9,000 bases of DNA, taken from contig JAUSEJ010000876.1 in assembly GCA_030650265.1 (NCBI GenBank), positions 1 through 9,000 on the forward strand, in the 5' to 3' direction. Each line of letters begins with the position of its first letter. Positions within the stretch are counted from its first letter, which is position 1. Below, one piece after another: positions 1 through 6,844 of the stretch. This stretch comes from Dehalococcoidia bacterium (GTDB taxonomy: Bacteria > Chloroflexota > Dehalococcoidia > JACPQF01). A model generated the notes under the pieces. It did no database searches and was not told where the DNA came from. It saw nothing but the letters and a program-made list of their open reading frames with translations. Both the position numbers and the translations under genes were made by a program.

Positions 1-24
1 ATTGCGCCCAAAGCGGGAAGAGTA

Positions 25-54
25 GGAGGCGCCGACAGCGTTGGCGGCGCCTCC
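25..54 (-). terminator. GC-rich hairpin downstream of the second amt gene
   Basis: A perfect 10-bp inverted repeat, GGAGGCGCCG and CGGCGCCTCC, flanks a 10-nt loop and begins 20 nt after the stop codon of the transporter ending at 75. Its position suggests a transcription terminator or an mRNA 3'-end stabiliser. No strong U-tract follows on the minus strand, so it is not a canonical intrinsic terminator. A nearly identical hairpin follows the other amt gene at 2036-2065, with the stem fully kept and the loop changed at two bases. Confidence 0.5.
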
Positions 55-74
55 CACAACAAGCATGTGTATCC

Positions 75-1403
75 CTATACCTGGTAGGCGGCTTCGCCGT
101 GCTGGGACACGTCAAGTCCAGCCAGTTCCTCCTCTTCTTTCACCCTCAGGCTGCCAAACACCAGACCAATAACCTTGAGGATGATGAAAGTTGCGACGCC
201 AGCGTAGACCCACGTAACGGCTGTGGCGAGAAGTTGCACCCACAATTGCCCCGGATTGCCGTAGAACAACCCGTTGGCGCCAGCGGAGTTGACTGCTACA
301 GTGGCGAAGAGGCCAGTGGCGATCGCCCCCCAGGTTCCGCCGATGCCGTGGCAAGCCCAGACATCAAGAGCATCGTCTATTCGCAGTCGACTCCTAAGCT
401 GAATGGCGAGGTAAGGAAGAATGCCGGCGCCGAGGCCGATAAGGATGGCGCCTTGAACGTTCACAAAGCCCGAACCCGGTGTAATCGCTACCAGTCCGGC
501 TACAGCTCCCATGGCCGCTCCTATCGCGCTCGGCCTACCGGTGTGGAGCCAACTCACGGTCATCCAGGTGAGAGCTGCCATTGCTGCAGCAGTATTAGTA
601 ACTACGAAGGCGCTAGTAGCCAGACCGCCGGAGGTCAAGGCGCTACCGGCGTTGAAGCCGAACCAGCCGAACCAGAGCAAGGCTGCTCCAAGAACCGTCA
701 TGGTTGCGTCATGCGGATCCATTTTCTCCGTGCCGAAGCCAATGCGGTGTCCCAGCACCATTGCCACTACGAGGGCAGAGACCCCCGAGCTGATGTGGAC
801 TACCGTCCCACCGGCGAAGTCCAGCGCCCCGAGAACCCTGAGCCAGCCGCCTACGCCCCACACCCAGTGGGCGATGGGAGCATACACGAAGGTAGCCCAC
901 AGAAGGGTGAAAAAGATAAAGGTCTTGAACCGCTTTCGTTCTGCAAAAGCCCCAGTAATGAGGGCCGGTGTAATAACAGCGAACATGGCCTGAAAGATCA
1001 TGAACGCCTGATGGGGAACGGTAGCAGCATAATCGGCGTTTGGCTCTAGGCCGACTCCGTTGAGACCAATCCATTCGAGGCCGCCGATGATCCCACCCTT
1101 GTCGGGACCGAAGGCAAGGCTGTAACCCCACAGTACCCATTGGACGCTAATGATGGCAAGGATGATAAAGCTGTGCATGATCGTGGCAAGCACGTTCTTG
1201 CGCCTTACCAGGCCGCCGTAGAAGAAGCCGAGAGCGGGTGTCATCAGCATGACCATCGCTGCCGAGACAAGAAGCCAGGCGGTGTCTCCCGCACTGACCG
1301 CTGACGTCGCCGATCCATCGTCCGCCAAAGCGATCCCTCCCATAATCGCCGTGAAAAGTAGGGACACCGGGACCGCAACGGCCCATTTCCGAAATCTGCT
1401 CAT
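75..1403 (-). CDS. amt: Ammonium transporter, Amt/MEP family (copy 1)
   Basis: This 442-residue inner-membrane channel would conduct ammonium/ammonia. Residues 1-27 look like a cleavable signal peptide (basic MSRFRKW, hydrophobic stretch, ALA before DDG), as in AmtB-type proteins with a periplasmic N-terminus. About 11 membrane helices follow. Family motifs are intact: TPALGFFYGGLVRRKN near 55-70, the FQxMFA phenylalanine-gate segment at 137-142, DFAGG with Asp195, the twin pore histidines His203 (VVHISSG) and His352 (CHGIGG), and WFGFNAGSA near 247-255. The C-terminus (EEEELAGLD, then SQHGE) is the usual cytosolic tail that PII proteins contact in AmtB. The ATG start follows a purine-rich AAAGGAG. 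It is closely similar to the amt at 2085-3422, probably by tandem duplication. No glnK is seen in the window, so PII control would rest on a gene elsewhere. It lies downstream of the 44-codon gene at 1763-1897, but 359 bp and a strong hairpin separate them, so it probably has its own promoter. The family call is very secure; ammonium specificity is inferred from the conserved histidines. Confidence 0.97.
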   Translation of the reverse strand: MSRFRKWAVAVPVSLLFTAIMGGIALADDGSATSAVSAGDTAWLLVSAAMVMLMTPALGFFYGGLVRRKNVLATIMHSFIILAIISVQWVLWGYSLAFGPDKGGIIGGLEWIGLNGVGLEPNADYAATVPHQAFMIFQAMFAVITPALITGAFAERKRFKTFIFFTLLWATFVYAPIAHWVWGVGGWLRVLGALDFAGGTVVHISSGVSALVVAMVLGHRIGFGTEKMDPHDATMTVLGAALLWFGWFGFNAGSALTSGGLATSAFVVTNTAAAMAALTWMTVSWLHTGRPSAIGAAMGAVAGLVAITPGSGFVNVQGAILIGLGAGILPYLAIQLRSRLRIDDALDVWACHGIGGTWGAIATGLFATVAVNSAGANGLFYGNPGQLWVQLLATAVTWVYAGVATFIILKVIGLVFGSLRVKEEEELAGLDVSQHGEAAYQV

Positions 1404-1513
1404 TTCCTTTCTCTCCTTTCCAGATTATTCCGCGGAAACGTACTACTGATATGTTACATCTGCACAAGTAATACAGTCTACGGACTGAAAGCCAGAAATT
1501 ACGTGATATCAAT

Positions 1514-1530
1514 TTGTGCTGCCAGCACAA
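1514..1530. promoter_or_regulatory. 17-bp palindrome upstream of amt copy 1, candidate operator
   Basis: TTGTGCT and AGCACAA form a perfect 7-bp dyad around a 3-nt centre (GCC), about 110 bp upstream of the amt start at 1403. The short centre and full symmetry look more like a dimeric regulator site than an RNA hairpin. It does not match the NtrC, TnrA or GlnR consensus sites as I remember them. No convincing -35/-10 pair is visible nearby. I saw no second copy upstream of the other amt gene. Its role as an operator is inference. Confidence 0.3.
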
Positions 1531-1699
1531 TACGCAGGGCTGAGTCGTCAGGAAAGAGAGGACGGATCGGTGGTGGCCACTCGGGGATCATCAGCGGCTG
1601 GATGCGTAAGAGGCTCAGTTACGTTTGATACCTAACTATGTGGCACCGCAAGTGAATGGTCCATTTGGCGGAGGGTGACGGTCGGGGATTCCTGAGGGA

Positions 1700-1740
1700 C
1701 TAAGTGAGGAACCGGCAGGAAAAGCCGGTTCCTCACTTAG
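1700..1740. terminator. Perfect 17-bp-stem hairpin between smORF and amt copy 1
   Basis: CTAAGTGAGGAACCGGC (1700-1716) and its exact reverse complement (1724-1740) enclose a 7-nt loop. It lies 22 nt after the stop of the minus-strand 44-codon gene, which fits a terminator insulating that gene from the amt downstream. Neither side carries a U-tract, so termination would be non-canonical. Alternatives are an RNase-processing or stability element, or part of a plus-strand leader. The palindrome itself is certain; its function is inferred. Confidence 0.5.
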
Positions 1741-1762
1741 TCGATCGCCTGATTCACTAGCT

Positions 1763-1897
1763 CTACTGCAATGATGTGAGTGCTAGTGCGGCTATCTTCT
1801 CGGCTGCTTTCTCAGAATGCTTGCTACTCGGCAGGATGGCCCAAAATACCATCAACGTTGCGAAGGAAACCATAGCCAGTAATTCCATTGCACTCAT
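1763..1897 (-). CDS. 44-residue single-pass membrane microprotein between amt genes
   Basis: I recognise no family. The start chosen is the ATG at 1897, because GGAGG sits six bases upstream. An in-frame ATG two codons earlier (1903) directly abuts the Shine-Dalgarno sequence and is less likely, and the open frame continues to 1945 without a better site. The protein has one hydrophobic helix, about residues 4-22 (MELLAMVSF, then LMVFWAIL), followed by Pro-Ser-Ser. The C-terminal half is short and amphipathic, with Lys/Glu and then Ala/Leu (KHSEKAAEKIAALAL). This resembles small membrane proteins that sit beside or modulate transporters. It is encoded on the same strand as, and between, the two amt genes: 187 bp after the first and 359 bp before the second, with hairpins on both sides. 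That suggests a separate transcript. A role with the Amt channels is only inference. The opposite-strand open frame covering this region has a GTG start without a ribosome site, so I prefer this one. Confidence 0.55.
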   Translation of the reverse strand: MSAMELLAMVSFATLMVFWAILPSSKHSEKAAEKIAALALTSLQ

Positions 1898-2035
1898 TTT
1901 CATCCTCCACTTAGCCACCACGCTAATCTTATCTACTATCAACATGATACCGCTCGCGAAGAGGGAAATCTACAGACTCTCCGCCCGAAGTTTTGGCGCT
2001 CGACTTTGTGCATCGCGCCCAAAGGGGAAAGCAAA

Positions 2036-2065
2036 GGAGGCGCCGTCAGCATTGGCGGCGCCTCC
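2036..2065 (-). terminator. GC-rich hairpin downstream of the first amt gene
   Basis: GGAGGCGCCG and CGGCGCCTCC form a perfect 10-bp stem around a 10-nt loop, 19 nt after the stop codon at 2085. It is the counterpart of the hairpin at 25-54. The flanks also match closely, including a shared GCGCCCAAA-type sequence beyond the stem. No clear U-tract follows on the minus strand. It is probably a terminator or 3'-end stabiliser copied along with the gene. Confidence 0.5.
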
Positions 2066-2084
2066 CATAGCAAGCGTGTGAATC

Positions 2085-3422
2085 CTAGAGCTGGTAGGCG
2101 ACCTCGCCGTGCTGTGATTCGTCCAAGCCCGCTAGCTCTTCGTGCTCCGGGACCCGGAGACCTATCACCCGGTCGATGACCTTGAGGATTATGAACGTAG
2201 CGCCCGCAGAATAGACCCAGGTGACGACGACCAGCAACAACTGCACCCAAAGCTGACCTGGATTGCCGTAGAACCAGCCGTTGGCGCCCGCGGGATTCAC
2301 CGCCACGGTGGCCAAGAGGCCAACGGCAATTGTTCCCAGAGTACCGCCGATGCCGTGACAGGCAAGAACATCGAGGGAATCGTCGATGCCCAGTCGACCC
2401 TTCATGAACTGCATGGCAAAGTAAGGCACAATGCCAGCGACGAGGCCGATGAGAATGGCGCTCTGCACGGTAATGAAACCGGCGGCTGGGGTTACGGTAG
2501 CCAAGCCGACTATTCCCCCTACGGCCATGCCCAAAGCGCTCGGCCTGCCGGTGTGCATCCAACTGACGGTCATCCAGGTTATTGCCGCCATCGCTCCTGC
2601 CGTATTCGTTACGAGGAAAGTGCTGGTGGCGAGGGACCCCGAGCCCAGGGCGCTGCCAGCGTTGAAGCCGAACCAACCGAACCAAAGTAAGCCCGCGCCC
2701 AAAATGGTCATCGTAGAATCGTGCGGTTCCATCGAATCCTTGCCAAAGCCGAGCCGGCGTCCCATCATGAGCGCCGCTACCAGAGAAGAAACGCCAGCGC
2801 TGATGTGCACCACAGACCCACCGGCGAAGTCCAGGGCGCCAAGAGTTTTGAGCCATCCACCGTTGCCCCAAACCCAATGGGCGATAGGATCGTAGACGAA
2901 AGTGGCCCACAAGAGAGTGAAGAACACGAAGGCCTTGAAGCGTTTTCGTTCGGCAAAGGCGCCGGTAATCAGGGCCGGCGTGATAATGGCAAACATCATC
3001 TGAAAGATCACGAAGGCCTGATGGGGGACAGTCGGCGCATAGTCGGGGTTTGGCGCCAGGCCGACGCCGTTGAGGCCGATCCACTCCAATCCGCCGATGA
3101 TACCACCCTTGTCGGGGCCGAAGGCAAGGCTATAGCCCCAAAGAACCCACTGCACGCTGATTAGAGCGAGAACGAAGAAACTCTGCATAATGGTGGACAG
3201 CACATTCTTGCGCCTTACCAGGCCCCCATAGAAGAAGCCAAGAGCCGGCGTCATCAACATAACCATGGCGGCACAGACGAGTAGCCAGGCGGTGTCTCCC
3301 GTGTCTATGGCGCCGGGGGTCTGGCCAGTCCCGTCAGCGGCAAAGGCAGGAACTGCCCACAGGGCAGCAGCAAGTAATGTCGTAAGGATTATGCCAATCC
3401 GTCGGTAGTTTGTACTTAACAA
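2085..3422 (-). CDS. amt: Ammonium transporter, Amt/MEP family (copy 2)
   Basis: This is a second full-length Amt channel of 445 residues from the start preferred here. The open frame extends to a TTG at 3437, but that codon is embedded in the Shine-Dalgarno tract (GGAGGAGG). The TTG at 3422, five bases after that tract, gives a clean signal peptide: MLSTNYRR, a hydrophobic stretch, then PAFA before ADG. All pore hallmarks are present: His206 (VVHISAG) and His356 (CHGIGG), Asp198 in DFAGG, FQMMFA near 140-145, WFGFNAGSA near 250-258, and the PII-contact-type tail (EEL AGLD, then SQHGE). Most residues are identical to the copy at 75-1403; the differences concentrate in the signal peptide, membrane helices and loops. 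It is transcribed first of the two, 129 bp after the radical SAM gene, and has a possible promoter of its own at 3463-3468. Retaining two intact paralogs could mean different affinity or expression conditions, which is inference. Confidence 0.97.
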   Translation of the reverse strand: MLSTNYRRIGIILTTLLAAALWAVPAFAADGTGQTPGAIDTGDTAWLLVCAAMVMLMTPALGFFYGGLVRRKNVLSTIMQSFFVLALISVQWVLWGYSLAFGPDKGGIIGGLEWIGLNGVGLAPNPDYAPTVPHQAFVIFQMMFAIITPALITGAFAERKRFKAFVFFTLLWATFVYDPIAHWVWGNGGWLKTLGALDFAGGSVVHISAGVSSLVAALMMGRRLGFGKDSMEPHDSTMTILGAGLLWFGWFGFNAGSALGSGSLATSTFLVTNTAGAMAAITWMTVSWMHTGRPSALGMAVGGIVGLATVTPAAGFITVQSAILIGLVAGIVPYFAMQFMKGRLGIDDSLDVLACHGIGGTLGTIAVGLLATVAVNPAGANGWFYGNPGQLWVQLLLVVVTWVYSAGATFIILKVIDRVIGLRVPEHEELAGLDESQHGEVAYQL

Positions 3423-3462
3423 GTTTACCTCCTCCAAAGTTTGGTGTCAGATAGCCCAGAAT

Positions 3463-3468
3463 ATTATA
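3463..3468 (-). promoter_or_regulatory. Possible -10 element for amt copy 2
   Basis: A consensus TATAAT lies on the minus strand about 40 bp upstream of the preferred TTG start at 3422, which would give a 5' leader of roughly 30 nt. No recognisable -35 box lies 16-18 bp upstream. An activator may therefore be needed, or the match may be chance. I saw no sigma-54-type GG-N10-GC site here. Confidence 0.3.
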
Positions 3469-3551
3469 GGTCGCTTCTATCGGCATAATCTTCGGACTCA
3501 TTGCCAGAACCGCTACTGCTCGCAATTGTGCGCGGCGCCCAAATCGAGGTT

Positions 3552-4886
3552 CTAAGGATGGTACTTCCGCCACATCAGTTTGGCCATCCACGAAAGAGCG
3601 CGACCTTGCTTCCAGCGGTTATCCGCCTCGAAACGCCTTAGACGCTCTCTCAACCTCTCCGGTGGCGTGGCCGGGGAGAAATAGAACACGGGCTTAAAAC
3701 AGTCGAAGTCCGCTGGCACCAAACCTTCAGCAATTGCCCTTTCCCTCAGCCCGGTGCCAGGCTGGATCCGGTAGCCGTAATCCATCAGCATCATAAGGGG
3801 TCCAATCCGCTGCGCCGCTTCGAACGTTGTCTCGATTGTCGCTGGCGTCTCACCAGGACCGCCGAATATCAAGAACAGAAAGCTCTCGACGCCGGCGTCC
3901 CTGAGCAACTTCGCCGCGAACTCCACGTCCTCGGCCACAAACGGTTTGTGCGTTTCGGAAAGGACCGGGTCGGCGAGACTACCGGCGAACAGAGCCACGC
4001 AGCGCCCTCCCGCCCGATGAAACAACTGAGCAAACTCCTTATCCGCTTCTCCTGGCTCGAAGATGGCCGTCAGATTCAAACGTACCTTCTTCCTAATTAA
4101 GGCCTGAAGGATCTCCTTGGCGTGGTCGAGGGGACGATTGAATCCGGCGTCGGCAAAGATGATCGATCGCGCCCCAAGACGCTGCAAAGTGAGCGCCTCA
4201 TCGGCAACCTGAAGCGGGTCGCGCAAGACCCAATGGGAGCCAAAGGTCCTGTAGGTGTCACAGTATATGCACTTGAAGGGACAGCCGGAACGAACAACCA
4301 GTCCAGCATCCCAGAAGACCGAGGGTGAGCGGCGATACGACTTTAGATCAAGGACGTCCCAGCCATCGAAAACAGTGTCGGCATAGCCGCGGATGACAAA
4401 TGGATTGAGCCGGATCGCTCCCCCGGCGCGATAGACGAGGCCAGGCACGCTGAAATCCGGCTGTCCTGCTGCCAGCGAAGCGACAAAACTGGCGATGGGA
4501 TCGGGGTCGTCGCCGGCGATACCATAGTCTGCGCCCAAGACTTCGAGGAACTGAGCCGGGAAGGTGGTAAAGGCGGTGCCGCCCAGAAGTGTAGGTGCCC
4601 GTGTTACCTGCAAAACAGATCCAACGATCTTATTTATGGTAGGCAGCGGGTCGAAAAAGCTAGTGGAGGACTGAGTATCGACGTTCCGAATTGAGAAGCA
4701 GATCAGCTCCGGGTCGAACTCCCGGGTCACCTTCGCGGCAGTAGATACGGGGTCACGAGCAAACATGAGATCAAGAAAGCGCACTTCGTGCCCTTCCCGG
4801 CGCAACCGCGAGGCAACCAGCGAAGCACCGATAGGGGCAGGAGCAATGGTGCGGTAAGTGTTAGTGTTGATCATAAGAGTCCGCAT
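3552..4886 (-). CDS. B12-binding-domain radical SAM protein, substrate unknown
   Basis: This 444-residue protein would cleave S-adenosylmethionine at a [4Fe-4S] cluster, probably with cobalamin as second cofactor. Residues 1-140 form a Rossmann-like B12-binding region as found in such enzymes (LMINTNTYRTIAPAPIG, SLVASRLRREGHEVRFLDL, the ICFSIRNVDTQSS strand, LLGGTAFTTFP, LGADYGIAGD). Like many radical SAM relatives it lacks the base-off DxHxxG motif. The radical SAM core starts near 195, with the cluster cysteines C202, C206 and C209 in GCPFKCIYC. A glycine-rich FGGPGET (341-347) follows, typical of the class with HemN-like or MiaB-like cores. The open frame extends upstream to 5039, but the ATG at 4886 has a strong GGAGGAG and restores the standard N-terminus. 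It sits 20 nt after the DUF1015 gene and is almost certainly co-transcribed with it. Methyl transfer is one known chemistry of this class; substrate and product cannot be read from the sequence. Confidence 0.9.
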   Translation of the reverse strand: MRTLMINTNTYRTIAPAPIGASLVASRLRREGHEVRFLDLMFARDPVSTAAKVTREFDPELICFSIRNVDTQSSTSFFDPLPTINKIVGSVLQVTRAPTLLGGTAFTTFPAQFLEVLGADYGIAGDDPDPIASFVASLAAGQPDFSVPGLVYRAGGAIRLNPFVIRGYADTVFDGWDVLDLKSYRRSPSVFWDAGLVVRSGCPFKCIYCDTYRTFGSHWVLRDPLQVADEALTLQRLGARSIIFADAGFNRPLDHAKEILQALIRKKVRLNLTAIFEPGEADKEFAQLFHRAGGRCVALFAGSLADPVLSETHKPFVAEDVEFAAKLLRDAGVESFLFLIFGGPGETPATIETTFEAAQRIGPLMMLMDYGYRIQPGTGLRERAIAEGLVPADFDCFKPVFYFSPATPPERLRERLRRFEADNRWKQGRALSWMAKLMWRKYHP

Positions 4887-4906
4887 AATGTTTCTCCTCC
4901 GCTGCC

Positions 4907-6142
4907 CTATACTTCGGCGATGACGAAGCCGGACCTTATCTTGGGAGAGAACCATGTGGTCTTTCTTGGCATCGCCTGGCGGGCGTCGTTCACGCGGAAA
5001 AACTGCTGCATGGTGACTGCCGGCAGTGAGAAGGCACATTGTTGGCTCCCGTTGTCCACCTGCGCTTGCAGATAGGCCGGTTCATAGTCGCCGCCAACAT
5101 ACGATACTCGCTGGTCCGCCGGATCCAGCACCAGGACATCCTTGATTACCCTGTTCTCGATGATCTTGGCATCCAGACTCTCGATGGGATCGCCGGGGTC
5201 CACGATTTGCGGGATCAGCCGGTGCCAGACGCCGTCCAGATAGAGGCCAACTTCGTTCGGCGTCGAGGAAATAAACGGGTGCGACAACGACAACTGCTCG
5301 ACAACGAAGCCGCTCCGCCGCAAGGCCTCGATAAAGTCGCTTCCGGCCATGCCCAGGTCCTTGATCATCCGGTGATATGGATCGATGTGCATTGTATCAG
5401 CGGCAAAGACTATGCCAAGAAAGGCATCAAGGCCAGCCAGTTGCGAGGCTTTGCTGCGATGGTTACCGTCGGCCACTACGACCTCCTCATGACGCAAGGC
5501 GTCCTGAAGCCGGGCAGTGTCTGCCGGATCATCGATGGCCCAAACTTTGTGGGTGTTGCCCTTGTGGTCGAGACCAGCGACCATGGGATCGCCTTTGCGG
5601 CGAGTTATATCGTGAAGCAGTTGCTCGATTTCATGCTGTGGGTCTGGCGCCGCGAGGTTCACCGTGCCTATGATATGGTCGATGGCCCGAATAAGGTCCG
5701 CTCTGCCCTGAGCTTTCTCCGGGAATATCTCCTCGTTGCGGATGATCTTCCCCCGAGGATTGCTACTGGCATCCCAGATATCCGCCGGAGAGAACATACA
5801 CCCGAGACCTATCTGGCTCCTCGCCGGCCTTGACTTGATCTCGATTTCATAGATAAACATGACGTCGGCGAGCAGCTTGAATAGCCCCTCCTGCTTCATC
5901 TGCGTCAACCAGTTGCTGGCCCACGGCAGGGCTTCGGACAGAGACAGATGTTTGTCGCTCAAAGTGGGATGACACTGGGGCATGTCCACCGCTAAGATCG
6001 ATTTGGGATTAGCCCTGATGATCTCGGTAACCTCGGAGTCGTGTTGGAACTCGTCGTAGTTCTGGGCGCTCGTGGCCTGGTCGGTAGAGAACCAGGCCCG
6101 GCGGATGGGTGCGATTCGTAGCACATCGTCGGGCAACTTCAA
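4907..6142 (-). CDS. DUF1015 family protein
   Basis: This 411-residue soluble protein matches the DUF1015 family in length and motifs. They are an EEIFPEKAQGRADL block (137-150, the family's HERT-P-K-DR-like segment), VVVADGNHR (221-229, the hallmark DGHHR-like motif with Asn for the first His), DPYHRMIKDL (254-263), and the C-terminal MPRKTTWFSPKIRSGFVI block (391-408). The family's function is not established to my knowledge. The D-G-x-H-R motif is reminiscent of ParB/sulfiredoxin-fold proteins, some of which bind nucleotides, but this is only resemblance. The start is ambiguous: a TTG at 6142, a TTG two codons later (6136) or a GTG at 6124, with the GAGGGGGAG purine tract serving the first two. 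No ATG occurs until residue 54. It is the first gene of a likely operon with the radical SAM gene 20 nt downstream, and has a plausible promoter at 6176-6204. A functional link with B12/SAM chemistry is inference from this pairing. Confidence 0.88.
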   Translation of the reverse strand: MKLPDDVLRIAPIRRAWFSTDQATSAQNYDEFQHDSEVTEIIRANPKSILAVDMPQCHPTLSDKHLSLSEALPWASNWLTQMKQEGLFKLLADVMFIYEIEIKSRPARSQIGLGCMFSPADIWDASSNPRGKIIRNEEIFPEKAQGRADLIRAIDHIIGTVNLAAPDPQHEIEQLLHDITRRKGDPMVAGLDHKGNTHKVWAIDDPADTARLQDALRHEEVVVADGNHRSKASQLAGLDAFLGIVFAADTMHIDPYHRMIKDLGMAGSDFIEALRRSGFVVEQLSLSHPFISSTPNEVGLYLDGVWHRLIPQIVDPGDPIESLDAKIIENRVIKDVLVLDPADQRVSYVGGDYEPAYLQAQVDNGSQQCAFSLPAVTMQQFFRVNDARQAMPRKTTWFSPKIRSGFVIAEV

Positions 6143-6175
6143 CTCCCCCTCGGAAATTCGCGTTAAGCCATTCTA

Positions 6176-6204
6176 ATTATGCACTAAGTGGAGCCAGAAG
6201 TCAC
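6176..6204 (-). promoter_or_regulatory. Candidate promoter of the DUF1015-radical SAM operon
   Basis: On the minus strand, GTGACT (6204-6199, four of six to TTGACA) and CATAAT (6181-6176, five of six to TATAAT) are separated by 17 bp. Transcription would begin about 27 bp before the TTG start at 6142. A 7-bp inverted repeat directly abuts the -35 box (6205-6228) and could be an operator or the end of the upstream gene. Confidence 0.4.
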
Positions 6205-6228
6205 GCCCGGATTAGACGCACTCCGGGC
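6205..6228. repeat. Short inverted repeat next to the operon promoter
   Basis: GCCCGGA (6205-6211) and TCCGGGC (6222-6228) form a perfect 7-bp stem with a 10-nt loop. It lies 64 nt downstream of the DinB-like gene and immediately upstream of the proposed promoter for the DUF1015 gene. It may end the DinB-like transcript or bind a regulator. No U-tract follows, so I make no firm functional call. Confidence 0.3.
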
Positions 6229-6292
6229 CCCATCAAGACCTGGTATCCTCAGGCAATCCCGGCTAGCGAACCGGCAACCCTCTCCCGCCGGC

Positions 6293-6844
6293 TCACAAAA
6301 GCCCCGAAAGCTGAACAAGGTGCTCCCAATTGTGCTCGAGCATGCGGCGAAGGCCCCGACGTGCTGTCCATGTCACCTGACCGTGCGGGACCTTTTGCTC
6401 GCGCTCTACCCCGGTCATAGCGATAAGGCGGGAACTGATGATCTGCCACAGATTGACTAAGGCGGAGCTCAAGACCTCTGGATCTGGTTGTATGGACCGA
6501 AGCGTAGCCGATAGGCCGTCCACCTTGCCCACCGTCATTCGCAGGTAGACTCTCTCACTTTCGGCGACATGCTCCAGTATACGATAGATCGACCAGCCCC
6601 CACTATCTGGAATGACTACTATCTGCTCTGGCGTAAGATCATGGATAAACGGCAAGATGTCAGCCCTCAGCCAGGTAAGGTGCTGGAGGTAAGGGCCCAG
6701 CTCCCCGTCCTTCAGAGGCTGGAAGTCAGGACCAAAGCCTGGAGTAGGGTCGCCGTTGCCCAACCAGGTGCCTGTCGTGACATGCTCGACCAATGCGACG
6801 GTGAAAGTCGCTTCCGGATCTACCAACTCGCCATGCTGCAGCAA
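6293..6844 (-). CDS. DinB-like protein, probably N-terminally shortened
   Basis: This 183-residue protein carries a DinB/YfiT-like four-helix bundle, a superfamily of metal-binding proteins that includes thiol-dependent transferases. Key features are the loop and helix DSGGWSIYRILEHVAESERVYLR (80-102, with His92) and the C-terminal WTARRGLRRMLEHNWEHL (159-176), whose H171-xxx-H175 pair with His92 is the likely metal-ligand set. About 70 residues precede the bundle (LLQHGELVDPEATFTVALVE, then GFGPDFQPLKDGELGPYLQHLTWLRADIL). They resemble the segment that, in DinB proteins I recall, links an N-terminal HicB-like domain to the bundle. Here the frame is closed by a TGA at 6887-6889, so that domain is absent. 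The start is a TTG at 6844 with AGGAG eight bases upstream. The gene lies divergent to the MmgE/PrpD gene and 150 bp before the DUF1015 gene. The specific substrate is unknown. It may be a natural short form or a decayed fusion. Confidence 0.8.
   Translation of the reverse strand: MLQHGELVDPEATFTVALVEHVTTGTWLGNGDPTPGFGPDFQPLKDGELGPYLQHLTWLRADILPFIHDLTPEQIVVIPDSGGWSIYRILEHVAESERVYLRMTVGKVDGLSATLRSIQPDPEVLSSALVNLWQIISSRLIAMTGVEREQKVPHGQVTWTARRGLRRMLEHNWEHLVQLSGLL

Noticed and set aside
99..1049. Long plus-strand open frames opposite the two amt genes and the MmgE/PrpD gene
   Set aside because: They mirror strongly conserved genes in other frames, have low-complexity antisense composition, no ribosome sites and no recognisable domains.
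1776..2081. 101-codon plus-strand open frame with a GTG start across the amt intergenic region
   Set aside because: It has no Shine-Dalgarno sequence, runs antisense through the 2036-2065 hairpin and has a composition unlike a protein. The opposite-strand 44-codon gene is better supported.
1404..3551. Sigma-54 (NtrC-dependent) promoters upstream of the amt genes
   Set aside because: TGGCA-like strings occur on the minus strand, but none has the required GG-N10-GC arrangement.
4887..5039. Extended N-terminus of the radical SAM protein from the start at 5039
   Set aside because: The extra residues are arginine-rich, overlap the DUF1015 coding region and match nothing. The ATG at 4886 has a strong ribosome site and the normal family N-terminus.
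5039..5833. 264-codon plus-strand open frame opposite the DUF1015 gene
   Set aside because: The opposite strand carries all DUF1015 motifs; this frame has no family features.
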